From assembly GCA_934589525.1 (NCBI GenBank), contig CAKTOB010000005.1, positions 43,317-107,316 on the forward strand: a DNA stretch of 64,000 nucleotides, written 5' to 3'. Numbering within the stretch: the stretch's first letter is position 1; every line of letters starts with the position of its first letter. The translations under genes and the position numbers were made by a program. The notes under the pieces are model-generated. The model had not been told where the DNA came from. It searched no databases and saw nothing but the letters and a program-made list of their open reading frames with translations. Positions 8,514 through 17,267 of this stretch are shown here, in pieces. The stretch comes from an uncultured Oscillospiraceae bacterium (GTDB lineage Bacteria > Bacillota > Clostridia > Oscillospirales > Oscillospiraceae).

Positions 8514-8605
8514 TGGCGGAGAAGGAGGGATTTGAACCCTCGATACCCTTTTGGGGTATACACGATTTCCAATCGTGCGCGCTCGGCCAGCTACGCGACT
8601 TCTCC
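8514..8605 (-). tRNA. tRNA-Ser (anticodon GGA)
   Basis: 92 nt with a long variable arm, as expected for a class II serine tRNA. The anticodon loop TTGGAAA lies between CACGA and TCGTG and gives GGA, which reads UCC/UCU. The T-loop is GTTCAAAT, the acceptor stem is GGAGAAG/CTTCTCC, and the CCA end is encoded. Confidence 0.96.
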
Positions 8606-8647
8606 ATGCGCAATGCTCGCTTCATGCCGCCCGTGGACAGCTTCAAT

Positions 8648-8676
8648 ATGATACTACAGGAGGTGACATTTGTCAA
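8648..8676 (-). promoter_or_regulatory. Promoter of tRNA-Ser
   Basis: TTGACA (8671-8676), 17-base spacer and TATCAT (8648-8653) on the minus strand, about 45 bases upstream of the mature tRNA 5' end. Confidence 0.8.
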
Positions 8677-8694
8677 GCTTTTTCTTTGATAATT

Positions 8695-9201
8695 TCAAAA
8701 AATATCCAAAACCAATGTTACCGCGTTCCGGCTGACGGTGCCGTCAATGTAGCGGGCGTAGTCCAGGCATTGCCGGAAGCCCTGGGAAAGGTGGGTTTTC
8801 ATGGAGGCGGTGTTCTTTTTTGCCACATGGGCGTACAACCGAACGGGGGCTCTTCCTTGGAGGTAATTGGCCGCCTCCCGGAGAAGCTCCGAAGCGTAGC
8901 CCTTTTGCCGCTGCCCCGGGGCCGTTTCCAGGGCCTCCAGCAAAACGCCGTCCTCATAGTCCTCCAATCGGAGGGCGCTGACGTAGCGGCCCTCCGTTGT
9001 CAGGATCAAGTAGACCGGGTTCTCCCCGTGGAAGAAGACCTGACTTAAATAGTCCCGAAAGTCCTCTTCCGCCAGGGCCTGCTGCCGCTCCGGAGTTTCC
9101 TCCGGATAGCGCAGGGCTCCATTTTCCCGGTTTCCTTCCATATAGACCTCCATGAGCTTCGGAAAAGACAGTTCCTTCATGGATCGGGCAACGATCAGCA
9201 C
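8695..9201 (-). CDS. GNAT family N-acetyltransferase
   Basis: 168-residue cytosolic acetyltransferase-fold protein. The acetyl-CoA loop is visible as PGQRQKGYASELLREA (Q/R-x-x-G-x-A type, about residues 94-109), followed by a variable acceptor domain; the substrate is unknown. It is the last gene of the cysS-polA-rimI-tsaD operon, and its ATG overlaps the tsaD stop. The resemblance to RimI is confined to the GNAT core; whether it acts on protein or small molecule cannot be told. Confidence 0.85.
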   Translation of the reverse strand: MLIVARSMKELSFPKLMEVYMEGNRENGALRYPEETPERQQALAEEDFRDYLSQVFFHGENPVYLILTTEGRYVSALRLEDYEDGVLLEALETAPGQRQKGYASELLREAANYLQGRAPVRLYAHVAKKNTASMKTHLSQGFRQCLDYARYIDGTVSRNAVTLVLDIF

Positions 9202-10217
9202 TACAGGGCCTCCCCCAGAATGGACTTGGTGGCGTAGGCGTTGAGAGACATGTCCGCCACATTCCCCGCCAGATATTCATAGTAGGCCTGGGCACCGATC
9301 ATGGCGCCGTTGTCGCCGCAGAGCTTCAGCGGGGGCATATAGACCTGGGCCCCCAGCTTTTCAGCCGCTGCCAGCACATCCCGGCGAATGCGTGAATTGG
9401 CCGCCACACCGCCTGCGATGGCGATTTTTTTGCAGCCGGTCTGCCGGATGGCCAGCTCTACCCGGGGAACCAGGGTATCGGACACCGCTGCGGAGAAGCT
9501 GGCGCAGAGGTCCGGAATATTGATCTCCTCCCCCACCTGCTCGGCATGGTGGATGAGGTTCAGCGCAGCGGTTTTAAGACCGGAGAAGCTCATATTGTAG
9601 GGGTTCTCCCCGGGTTTGCTCCGGGGCAGGGCATAGGTTTCCTCGTTGCCCCCCTGGGCCATGCGGTCCAGGGCCGCACCGCCGGGATAGGGCATCCCCA
9701 GCACCCGGGCCACCTTGTCAAAGCACTCCCCTGCCGCGTCATCCAGAGAGGTCCCCAAAATCTCCATTTTGGTATAATCCGTTACATGGACCAGCATGGT
9801 ATGGCCGCCGGATACCACCAGGCACAAAAACGACGGCTTCAACTCCGGGTAGGCAATATAGTTGGCCGCAATATGGCCCCGGATGTGGTGTACCGGAATC
9901 AGGGGCTTTCCCATGGCAAAGGCCGCCGCCTTGGCAAAATTCACCCCCACCAACACTGCGCCGATGAGCCCCGGGGCATAGGTCACCGCCACCGCGTCGA
10001 TTTCCTCCCGGGTCAGGCCGGTGTTGCGTAGTGCCTGGTCTGCCAGGCCGTAAATGGCCTCAATATGCTTTCTGGAGGCGATCTCCGGCACCACGCCACC
10101 ATAGAGCCGATGCAGGTCCACCTGGGAGGCGATACAGTCCGTCAGCACCTCCCGGCCGTCCCGGACAATGGCCACGGCGGTTTCGTCACAGGAGGATTCC
10201 ACCGATAAAATATTCAT
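9201..10217 (-). CDS. tsaD: tRNA N6-adenosine threonylcarbamoyltransferase
   Basis: Kae1/TsaD ATPase of 338 residues. With TsaB and TsaE it transfers threonylcarbamoyl from TC-AMP to A37 of ANN-decoding tRNAs. Seen: ESSCDETAVA at the N-terminus, the metal-binding HHIRGH near 110-115, LVVSGGHT, GECFDKVARVLG, and the GGVAANSRIR nucleotide loop near residue 275. The ATG at 10217 is preceded by GGAG and overlaps the rimI stop in ATGA. tsaB and tsaE are not in the window. Confidence 0.97.
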   Translation of the reverse strand: MNILSVESSCDETAVAIVRDGREVLTDCIASQVDLHRLYGGVVPEIASRKHIEAIYGLADQALRNTGLTREEIDAVAVTYAPGLIGAVLVGVNFAKAAAFAMGKPLIPVHHIRGHIAANYIAYPELKPSFLCLVVSGGHTMLVHVTDYTKMEILGTSLDDAAGECFDKVARVLGMPYPGGAALDRMAQGGNEETYALPRSKPGENPYNMSFSGLKTAALNLIHHAEQVGEEINIPDLCASFSAAVSDTLVPRVELAIRQTGCKKIAIAGGVAANSRIRRDVLAAAEKLGAQVYMPPLKLCGDNGAMIGAQAYYEYLAGNVADMSLNAYATKSILGEAL

Positions 10218-10657
10218 AAGCTCCACTCCTTTCGAAGGATCAGGGCATCTTCCTTGGGGTTGCGGTAATAATTCTTCCGCCGCCCGATTTCGGAAAAGCC
10301 CAAGGACCCGTAAAGGTTTCTGGCCGGGGTGTTGGAATCCCGGACCTCCAGGGTCAGGCAATGGCTTTCCCGGGCTTTTAAGTACTCCATCAAAGCCTCG
10401 ATCAGCATTTTCCCGACACCCTGGCGGCGGTAGTCCTCATCCACCGCCACGTTCATCATATCCGACTCCCCCAGCACGGTTTGGGAGCCAACATAGCCCG
10501 CCAACCGGTCTCCGTCCATGGCAACCAGCCATAGGGACAGCGGGTTTTGAAGCTCCGAGGCTACGCTGTTTTCACTCCAGGGGTCATGAAAGCAGCGCTT
10601 TTCCAAGGCGGCGACCTGGGGCACCTGGGCGGCGGTCATTTGAAGAATCCTGATCAT
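10214..10657 (-). CDS. rimI: Ribosomal protein bS18 alanine N-acetyltransferase family
   Basis: 147-residue GNAT enzyme expected to acetylate the N-terminal alanine of ribosomal protein S18. Motifs: FHDPWSENS near the N-terminus (typical of RimI), the acetyl-CoA loop YRRQGVGKMLIEAL, and RNLYGSLGFSEIGRRKNYY with the conserved C-terminal tyrosines. It overlaps by four bases with polA upstream and tsaD downstream; rimI next to tsa genes is a common arrangement. Confidence 0.93.
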   Translation of the reverse strand: MIRILQMTAAQVPQVAALEKRCFHDPWSENSVASELQNPLSLWLVAMDGDRLAGYVGSQTVLGESDMMNVAVDEDYRRQGVGKMLIEALMEYLKARESHCLTLEVRDSNTPARNLYGSLGFSEIGRRKNYYRNPKEDALILRKEWSL

Positions 10658-13182
10658 TTGGCATCAAACCAGCTCTTTCCGAACTTGGCCTCCGCGGTCA
10701 GGGGTACCTTCAGCTGGGCTACCGCCTCCATTTCCCGGCTGACCAGGGCGGCAACCTGGGCCGCCTGGTCCTCTGGACACTCAACGATCAGTTCGTCGTG
10801 GACCTGCAATAAGAGCTTTGCCTCCGGGAAATTCTGGTTCAGGGCATTCTCCACCCGGATCATGGCAAGCTTGATGAGGTCCGCGGCAGTACCCTGAATG
10901 GGCGTATTAAGGGCGATGCGCTCCGCACTCTGGCGCACGTTGAAATTGGTGCTTTTCAGCTCCGGGATATACCGGCGGCGGCCGTAGAGGGTCTGGGTGT
11001 AGCCCTTTTCCCGGGCATCCGCCACCACCTGCTTCATATAGTCCCGGACCCCATGGTAATGGGCCAGATAACTGTCAATATAATCCCGGGCCTCATACCG
11101 GCTGACACCGATGTCCTCGGCCAGGGAGAATTCCGAAATGCCGTAGACGATGCCGAAGTTTACGGCCTTGGCATGCCGCCGCTGCAAGGACGTCACCTGG
11201 TCCGCCGGAACCCCGAAGACCTGGCTGGCGGTGACGGTGTGGATGTCCTGGCCCTCGCAGAAGGCCTGCTGCATGGTTTTGTCGTCTGCAATGTGTGCAA
11301 GAACCCGCAGCTCGATTTGGCTGTAGTCCGCATCCACCAGCACACAGCCGGACCGGGGCACGAACATTTTGCGGATCTCCGCCCCCAAATCGGTACGGAC
11401 GGGAATGTTCTGCAAGTTAGGCTCCGTAGAGGACAGCCGCCCGGTGGCGGTGACCAGGTTCTGGAAGGTGGTGTGAATGCGGCCGTCGGCGGCAATGACC
11501 TTCATGAGGCCGTCGGCATAGGTGCCCTTGAGCTTGGTCAGCATCCGGTAGTCCATAATGGCGGGAATAATGGGGTGCTTGTCCTTGAGTTTTTCCAAAA
11601 CGTCCGCATTGGTGGAGTAGCCGGTTTTGGTCTTCTTGGAGGCCGGAAGGCCCAGCTTTTCAAAAAGCAAGGCCCCCAGCTGCTTGGGCGACTGAATGTT
11701 AAAGGGGCCGTCCGCAAAGCCATAGATCAGGCTCTCGCAGTCGGCAATTCTGGTTTCCAGCATTTTGCCAAACTGACTAAGCTGGTGCCGGTCAATGGCA
11801 ATGCCCCGGCATTCCATACGGTACAGTACCGTACACAGCGGCAGTTCGATTTGGCGGTACAACTCCTCTTCCCCCTGCTTTTCCAGTTCTTCCTCCAGGG
11901 GCTTCCGCAGCTGCCAGATGCTTTCGGCACAGGCGGCAGCGTCACCGTCTTCCACGGTCTTACCAAGGAACGTGGTGGCAAGCTTGGAAACGGGATAATC
12001 TGACTGAGAGGGATTGAGGTCGTAGGCCGCCAGGGCCGTATCAAATTCCACCCTATCCCACTGCATTCCTGCCTCCTCCAAAAGGTGCATGGAGGCCCGG
12101 GCATCGTGCAAAATCACCTGTTCAAATTTGGGGAGGGTCTGCATTTGCAGCTCCATAGGGGTCAGACCGCAGACACCGGCTTCCCAGGCAAGGCCCAGGC
12201 TGCCGTCCGGGGCAAAATACAGGCCACACAGAGGAAGCTTTTCCGGGATTTTTTCTACCCGGGGCAGAGATGCCACCTCCCGTTTTTCCGTAACCGCCGC
12301 CTCCGCGGCAGCGCCCCGGAGACCGTAGCGGTCAATGAGCCGCACAAATTCCAGCTTTTGGAACAGCGCGTACAGCTCCGGCCGATTGTAGTCCCGGAGA
12401 ATGGCATCCCGGGGGTCAAATTCAATGGGGGCCTCCGGGATGATGGTGGCCAGTTCATAAGAAAGGTAGGCGTTCTCCCGGCCCGCTTCCAGCTTTTCCC
12501 GGAGCTTGGGGCGAATGGAGCTGTCTTCCAGATGGGCATAGACCCCATCCAGGGTGCCGAATTTCAGCAGCAGGTCTGTGGCGGTTTTAGGGCCCACCCC
12601 GGCAACACCGGGGATATTATCGGAGCTGTCCCCCATCAGGGCCTTCAGGTCCACCATGCGCTTGGGCTCAAAGCCGTATTCCCCACGGAAAACCGCCTCG
12701 TCATACAGCGTGGCGGAGGTCTGGCCGGGCTTGGAGATTACCAGCTTGACCTTCACATGGGGGTCGATGAGCTGTAGGGAATCCCGGTCGCCGGTGACGA
12801 TGACGCAGTCCCAGTTCTCCTCCCCGCAGCGCTTGCCTACGGTGCCGATCACATCGTCGGCCTCCCAGCCCTGAGCGGCGTAAATAGGAATGTTCATGGC
12901 CGTCAGCACCTGCTTCATCAGCGGCATCTGCTGGGCCAGCTCCTCCGGCATACCGTGGCGGTTGGCTTTATAGCCCTCGTAGCGGTTATGACGGAAGGTG
13001 GGGCCATGGAGGTCGAAGGCCACGCAGACTGCGTCCGGCTTTTCCTCTTTCTCCATGCGTTCCAGGATATTTAAGAATCCATAGATGGCATGGGTGTAGA
13101 TGCCCTCCCGGGTGGTCAGGGGTTTTACCCCAAAGTAGGCCCGGTTGATCACACTGTTGCCATCGAGAATCATCAGCTTCAT
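10654..13182 (-). CDS. polA: DNA polymerase I
   Basis: 842 residues. An N-terminal 5'-3' flap nuclease (DGNSVINRAYFG; GWEADDVIG; VTGDRDSLQL; GDSSDNIPGV) covers about 1-290, a 3'-5' exonuclease-like domain about 300-470, and a family A polymerase the C-terminal half: motif A DYSQIELR, motif B RRHAKAVNFGIVYG, motif C QVHDELIVECP near 795. The first acidic exonuclease motif (DxE) is not recognisable, so proofreading is probably lost. It acts in Okazaki-fragment maturation and excision repair. ATG at 13182 overlaps the cysS stop in ATGA with GGAG upstream; an upstream GTG is less likely. Confidence 0.97.
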   Translation of the reverse strand: MKLMILDGNSVINRAYFGVKPLTTREGIYTHAIYGFLNILERMEKEEKPDAVCVAFDLHGPTFRHNRYEGYKANRHGMPEELAQQMPLMKQVLTAMNIPIYAAQGWEADDVIGTVGKRCGEENWDCVIVTGDRDSLQLIDPHVKVKLVISKPGQTSATLYDEAVFRGEYGFEPKRMVDLKALMGDSSDNIPGVAGVGPKTATDLLLKFGTLDGVYAHLEDSSIRPKLREKLEAGRENAYLSYELATIIPEAPIEFDPRDAILRDYNRPELYALFQKLEFVRLIDRYGLRGAAAEAAVTEKREVASLPRVEKIPEKLPLCGLYFAPDGSLGLAWEAGVCGLTPMELQMQTLPKFEQVILHDARASMHLLEEAGMQWDRVEFDTALAAYDLNPSQSDYPVSKLATTFLGKTVEDGDAAACAESIWQLRKPLEEELEKQGEEELYRQIELPLCTVLYRMECRGIAIDRHQLSQFGKMLETRIADCESLIYGFADGPFNIQSPKQLGALLFEKLGLPASKKTKTGYSTNADVLEKLKDKHPIIPAIMDYRMLTKLKGTYADGLMKVIAADGRIHTTFQNLVTATGRLSSTEPNLQNIPVRTDLGAEIRKMFVPRSGCVLVDADYSQIELRVLAHIADDKTMQQAFCEGQDIHTVTASQVFGVPADQVTSLQRRHAKAVNFGIVYGISEFSLAEDIGVSRYEARDYIDSYLAHYHGVRDYMKQVVADAREKGYTQTLYGRRRYIPELKSTNFNVRQSAERIALNTPIQGTAADLIKLAMIRVENALNQNFPEAKLLLQVHDELIVECPEDQAAQVAALVSREMEAVAQLKVPLTAEAKFGKSWFDAK

Positions 13183-14594
13183 ACTTTTCTCCACTTGGTC
13201 CCCTGGGGGGTATCAATGATCTCCACGCCCATGGCTTTCAACTGGTCACGGATGCGGTCGGCCTCGGCAAAGTTCTTGGCCTTCTTGGCCTCCGTCCGGG
13301 CCTGGACCAGGCCGTCAATTTCCGGGTCAGCGCTCGCCCGTTCCTCCTGGGCCTGCTTTTCCCGCAGCGTCTTGGCCGCCTCCAGCAGGTTCAGGGACAG
13401 CACCTTGTCAAAATCCCCCAGGGTATAGAGCTTGGTTGCATCGTTGGTCTTGGCCTTCAGAACATCATAAAGGGCGGTAATGGCCAGAGAGGTGTTCAGG
13501 TCGCCGTTGAGGGCACCGGTGAACTTCTCTTTCAGCTGCTCAAAGGCCCCCTGGTCCACATCCCCTTCGGGATTCAGAGTTGCGATCTTGGCGATCAGCT
13601 TTTCATAGGCACCGGCGGCATTGTCCAGGTTCTCCCAGGAGAAGACCAGATTCCGGCGGTAATGGCTTTGCAGGCAGAAATACCGGTAGGCCATGGGGTC
13701 ATAGCCCTTGTCCTGTAACAAAGAAACCGTCAGGAATTCGCCCTTGGATTTGCTCATTTTGCCGTTGTCTGTATTGAGGTGGTGGACATGGAACCAGTAA
13801 TTGCACCAGGGGTGGCCCAGATAGCTTTCGGACTGGGCGATCTCATTGGTGTGGTGGGGGAAGGCATTGTCGATGCCGCCGGCGTGAATGTCCAGGTACT
13901 CCCCCAGATGCTTCATGGAAATGCAGGAGCACTCGATATGCCAGCCGGGATAGCCCACGCCCCAGGGAGAATCCCACTTGAGGGCCTGGTCCTCAAATTT
14001 GGACTTGGTAAACCACAGCACAAAGTCATTTTTATTACGCTTGTTGGTATCCTCTTCCACGCCCTCCCGGACGCCCACGGCCAGGTCTTCCTCGTCGTGG
14101 TCATTAAAAACATAGTACTTTTCCAACTTGGAGGTATCAAAGTACACGTTGCCCCCTGCGAGATAAGCGTAGCCCTTGTCCAGAAGAGTGGTGATCATCT
14201 GAATATACTCCGGAATGCAGTTGGTAGCGGGCTCCACCGCGTCAGGCCGCTTGATGTTCAGCTTGTCGCAGTCGGAGAAGAAGGCGTCGGTATAGTATTT
14301 TGCCACTTCCATCACGGTCTTATGCTCCCGGGCGGCACCCTTGAGCATTTTGTCTTCACCGGTGTCCGCATCGGAGGACAGGTGACCCACATCCGTGATG
14401 TTCATGACCCGTTTTACGGGGTAGCCCAGGTACCGAAGGCTTTTCTCCAGCACATCCTCCATGATGTAGGTCCGCAGGTTGCCGATGTGGGCATAGTGGT
14501 AGACCGTGGGGCCGCAGGTGTACATTTTCACCAGCTGGGGATCCCGGGGGGTAAAGAGCTCTTTTTTATGGGAAAGAGAATTGTAAAGATACAT
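13179..14594 (-). CDS. cysS: Cysteine--tRNA ligase
   Basis: Class I aminoacyl-tRNA synthetase, 471 residues, monomeric, charging tRNA-Cys. Seen: CGPTVYHYAHIGN (zinc Cys plus the HIGH motif) near residue 30, the zinc-binding ECSCISMKHLG with CGPT, the KMSKSKG loop near residue 270, and an anticodon-binding tail. The ATG at 14594 follows AAGGAGG. First gene of the operon cysS-polA-rimI-tsaD-GNAT, preceded by a T-box leader that couples transcription to uncharged tRNA-Cys. Confidence 0.98.
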   Translation of the reverse strand: MYLYNSLSHKKELFTPRDPQLVKMYTCGPTVYHYAHIGNLRTYIMEDVLEKSLRYLGYPVKRVMNITDVGHLSSDADTGEDKMLKGAAREHKTVMEVAKYYTDAFFSDCDKLNIKRPDAVEPATNCIPEYIQMITTLLDKGYAYLAGGNVYFDTSKLEKYYVFNDHDEEDLAVGVREGVEEDTNKRNKNDFVLWFTKSKFEDQALKWDSPWGVGYPGWHIECSCISMKHLGEYLDIHAGGIDNAFPHHTNEIAQSESYLGHPWCNYWFHVHHLNTDNGKMSKSKGEFLTVSLLQDKGYDPMAYRYFCLQSHYRRNLVFSWENLDNAAGAYEKLIAKIATLNPEGDVDQGAFEQLKEKFTGALNGDLNTSLAITALYDVLKAKTNDATKLYTLGDFDKVLSLNLLEAAKTLREKQAQEERASADPEIDGLVQARTEAKKAKNFAEADRIRDQLKAMGVEIIDTPQGTKWRKV

Positions 14595-14633
14595 GGTGGT
14601 TTTCCTCCTTAAAACTGATCGGCACCGGGGCAA

Positions 14634-14892
14634 TAAAAAAACCTCTTATCCTCAGGGCCACACCGCTTCTTTCCGCCCCAAACCTTCGATCAAAGGCCGG
14701 GGGAAAGGAAGTGAGGAGATCCTAAGTACAAGAGGCGGTCATGCCGCGGTTCCACTCTCATTTGTCGCTTTTTATGAACCTGCCGCTCCCGGGCGCACCT
14801 TCCACCGTTTTTCCTGTCCCGGCTCACAGCCATCGTCCGGGGCTCTCTGAAAGGAAGTGCGGTGTACTCTTCCCGTTCCTTGCGGATTTTCT
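14634..14892 (-). promoter_or_regulatory. T-box leader of cysS (Cys-specific)
   Basis: On the minus strand the T-box AGAGTGGAACCGCGG occupies 14744-14758. An extended stem I lies upstream, with GAAGGTGCGCC containing a TGC codon at 14795-14797 that fits the cysteine specifier. Downstream, CCTCTT...AAGAGG pairs and runs into seven T residues (14634-14641), the regulated terminator. Uncharged tRNA-Cys should favour the antiterminator and cysS expression. The specifier position is inferred from sequence, not from a folded model. Confidence 0.93.
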
Positions 14893-14898
14893 TGAGAT

Positions 14899-14928
14899 AT
14901 TTTACCATCAAAGCAGGGTCTATGTCAA
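14899..14928 (-). promoter_or_regulatory. Promoter of the cysS operon
   Basis: TTGACA (14923-14928), 18-base spacer and TAAAAT (14899-14904) on the minus strand, about ten bases ahead of the T-box leader. Confidence 0.8.
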
Positions 14929-15078
14929 GCTTTTCCGGAAAATTACACGGTTTTGAAAGAGGAGCACCCTTTGGGGCGCTTTGTAGGAACAGCCGGGTTC
15001 TTGCCGGATTTTTTGGAAATCTATGGAAAGATTGCCCAAAAAATACAGGCTTTCCAATATTAAATAAATCTTATCCTA

Positions 15079-15108
15079 TTGACAATGACGGCAGTAACAA
15101 GGTATAAT
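15079..15108 (+). promoter_or_regulatory. Consensus promoter of the SH3b lipoprotein gene
   Basis: TTGACA (15079-15084), 18-base spacer and TATAAT (15103-15108), 35 bases upstream of the ATG. Between this and the cysS promoter (14929-15078) I see nothing further. Confidence 0.85.
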
Positions 15109-15142
15109 ACAGGTGAGAAAAACAAGAAAGGGAGGTAATAGA

Positions 15143-16528
15143 ATGATTTACCCCTTCGCTAAGACCAATTCTCCACAAATGAAGCGCATTATCAGTGGCA
15201 CTGCCGCTGTATTTCTGTGTGCGACCATGTTTACCGGCTGCTTTAAAAAGGGCGGCGATGATGCCACCCAGCCCTCCTCCGGCCCCAACCTGGTAGACAC
15301 CACCCCCGCGGAAAGCGTCGCTTCCGAGCCCTCCATCGAGGCCACGGAAACCACGCCCCCCACCACAGAGGCCTCCAAGGTCAATGTGGCCGTGGTAAAG
15401 GAGCAGGTAAACGCCCTGTCCTCCCCCACCGTTGACAGCAATGTGCTGACCACCCTAAATGCCGGTGACGAGGTATCGGTGAACCGTGTGGAAACCATTG
15501 GCACCATTCAGTGGGCCTACATTCCTCTGAAGGGCTGGGTCAATACGGAAAGCCTGGACATGACCAATGTGACCATTTCCGGCGCTTCCAGCACCCCCGC
15601 CGGCAGCAATGACTCCGGCGCACCTACCACTACCACCGCGCCCGCCAGCACCACCGGCACCACCGGCTCCGGAAAAGTCGGCACCATCACCGCCAGTGAA
15701 CTGATGATCCGTCAGTCTCCCAGCACTGCCGCCACCTCCGTTGGCAAGTACACCAAGGGTACCCAGGTCACCATTCTGGAAAGCAGCAACGGCTGGGGCC
15801 GTACCGACAAGGGCTGGATCAACATGGGTTATGTCCGTATGAATGACGGCGGAAACACCACGACCACCAATACGAACACTACTACCAACACCAATACCAC
15901 CACCAATACAAATACCAACACCGGCACCACGACCACCACCGGTGGGAAGAAGGGTGTTGTTACCGCCACCCAGCTGAACATCCGGGAAAGCGCTGCCACC
16001 ACCGCCAACAGAGCGGGCTCCTACAGCTACGGCGACCGGATCACCATTCTGGAAACCAACAACGGTTGGGGCCGCACCGATAAGGGCTGGGTCTCCATGG
16101 ACTATGTTTACGTAGACGGCACCACCGGCAAGAACACCGCCAAAGGTCTGGTCACCGGCAACGGCCTAAACGTCCGCAGCGGCCCGGGCACCAACTACAA
16201 CTCCGTAGCCACCTACAACTCCATGACCCGGGTCAACATTCTGGAGCAGGTCAAGGTCGGCGGCACCACCTGGGGCTGCACCAAGGACGGCTGGATCAGC
16301 CTGAGCTATGTTTACATTGACGGCACCACCGGCGACGGCGCTGCCACCGGCACCATTTCCGGCAGCAATGTCAACATCCGCAGCGGCCCGGGCACCAACT
16401 ATGACCGTGTCGGCTCCTACAACAGCGGCGACACCGTTCAGGTTTACGCCCAGTTCACTGTCGGCAACATGAAGTGGGGCTGCACCAGCAAGGGCTGGGT
16501 CTCCATGGATTATGTGGAAGTGGGCTAA
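15143..16528 (+). CDS. Secreted SH3b-repeat lipoprotein
   Basis: 461 residues. N-terminal Sec signal with a lipobox-like TMFTGC (Cys about residue 33), so probably tethered to the outer face of the membrane. Five bacterial SH3 (SH3b) repeats follow, at roughly residues 85-145, 180-235, 270-325, 340-400 and 405-461; later copies carry LNVRSGPGTNY and KGWVSMDYV hallmarks. A Thr/Asn-rich linker of about 35 residues lies between repeats 2 and 3. No hydrolase domain is present, so it may only bind peptidoglycan. ATG at 15143 follows GGGAGG. Promoter and terminator flank it as a single-gene unit. Confidence 0.85.
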   Translation: MIYPFAKTNSPQMKRIISGTAAVFLCATMFTGCFKKGGDDATQPSSGPNLVDTTPAESVASEPSIEATETTPPTTEASKVNVAVVKEQVNALSSPTVDSNVLTTLNAGDEVSVNRVETIGTIQWAYIPLKGWVNTESLDMTNVTISGASSTPAGSNDSGAPTTTTAPASTTGTTGSGKVGTITASELMIRQSPSTAATSVGKYTKGTQVTILESSNGWGRTDKGWINMGYVRMNDGGNTTTTNTNTTTNTNTTTNTNTNTGTTTTTGGKKGVVTATQLNIRESAATTANRAGSYSYGDRITILETNNGWGRTDKGWVSMDYVYVDGTTGKNTAKGLVTGNGLNVRSGPGTNYNSVATYNSMTRVNILEQVKVGGTTWGCTKDGWISLSYVYIDGTTGDGAATGTISGSNVNIRSGPGTNYDRVGSYNSGDTVQVYAQFTVGNMKWGCTSKGWVSMDYVEVG

Positions 16529-16553
16529 CCCTTCCTGATCGCAACATATTTTT

Positions 16554-16590
16554 GGCAGCCCCGGAAGAAACCTCCGGGGCTGCCATTGTT
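16554..16590 (+). terminator. Terminator of the SH3b lipoprotein gene
   Basis: Twelve-base stem GGCAGCCCCGGA / TCCGGGGCTGCC (16554-16565, 16573-16584) followed by ATTGTTT. Confidence 0.85.
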
Positions 16591-16607
16591 TATAGTGAGG
16601 TGTATTT

Positions 16608-17033
16608 ATGAAACGTTTCCTTTGCTTTCTTCTCCTCCCTGCCCTGCTTTTAGGTCTCATGGGCTGCGGGAACCAGGTCACCATCGACTATGGAACATCC
16701 ACGATCTATACAAAAGCGGATATGGATGAGGCCATCCGACTGATCCGTCAGGAATTTGATACCTGGACGGGCTGCGAGCTGCACAGCATCCACTATGTTT
16801 CAGACGAAAGCTGCAATGAAGAGAATCTTGCCTGGATGAACGAATTGGCAGAGGCTCGCGGCATAGATCAAACCTTTACCCAGTGCATCTTTTTTGAAAG
16901 CAGTTTTCATTCCCCTAAAAAAGAGAAGGATGCCGGGGCTTGGAATCCTGATGAGGAATACACCGGCTGGCAATGGTGTCTGGCCCGAACCGAGGGCGGC
17001 CCCTGGAAACTGATGACCTGGGGCTATGCCTGA
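16608..17033 (+). CDS. Small lipoprotein, unknown function
   Basis: 141 residues with a clear lipoprotein signal: KRFLCFLLLPALLLGLMGC, lipidated Cys at residue 20. The mature part is acidic, with no recognised domain; four further cysteines (in TGCELH, DESCNEE, TQCIFF and WQWCLA) could form disulfides. GAGGTG lies upstream of the ATG and a strong terminator follows. It sits only about 20 bases after the preceding gene's terminator, so it may be expressed by read-through or from a promoter I cannot see. Confidence 0.7.
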   Translation: MKRFLCFLLLPALLLGLMGCGNQVTIDYGTSTIYTKADMDEAIRLIRQEFDTWTGCELHSIHYVSDESCNEENLAWMNELAEARGIDQTFTQCIFFESSFHSPKKEKDAGAWNPDEEYTGWQWCLARTEGGPWKLMTWGYA

Positions 17034-17052
17034 TAAGAAACGCACACTGCAC

Positions 17053-17093
17053 AAAACCCATTCCTGTCCAATCAGCTGGCAGGAATGGGTTTT
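17053..17093 (+). terminator. Terminator of the small lipoprotein gene
   Basis: Fourteen-base stem AAAACCCATTCCTG / CAGGAATGGGTTTT (17053-17066 and 17080-17093) ending in a T-rich tract. Confidence 0.85.
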
Positions 17094-17100
17094 GTTTGTA

Positions 17101-17267
17101 TTAGGGTCTATCTGAAAACCGTCAACACGCCCAAACAGCGGGTCTTTTCCGCCTGCTGTGCGTCATTTTTCCTTGCAATACACAAAGTATTCCTGCGAAA
17201 AAATGGCTTCATCAGGCGAAAAATCCCTCGCTGTTGGTCATATTTCCGGTTTCCAGATAGACCCTAA
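17101..17267. repeat. Palindromic MITE-like element, copy 1
   Basis: 167 bp with two imperfectly complementary 81-base arms (17101-17181 and 17187-17267) around the five-base loop ACAAA. Terminal inverted repeats are TTAGGGTCTATCTG/CAGATAGACCCTAA. The loop region AATACACAAAGTATTCCT and the arm block CAGCGG-x-TCTTTT also occur in the element at 42573-42733, showing one family. It codes for no protein. On the minus strand its end supplies the TAG stop of the DUF4173 gene. Confidence 0.8.

Noticed and set aside
13779..14612. 277-codon plus-strand frame opposite cysS
   Set aside because: Shadow of the cysS coding sequence, whose HIGH and KMSKS motifs are intact.
15855..15945. Short regular ACC/AAT-rich repeats that could suggest a CRISPR array
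   Set aside because: They are in-frame Thr/Asn codons of the lipoprotein linker; there are no unique spacers or cas genes anywhere in the window.
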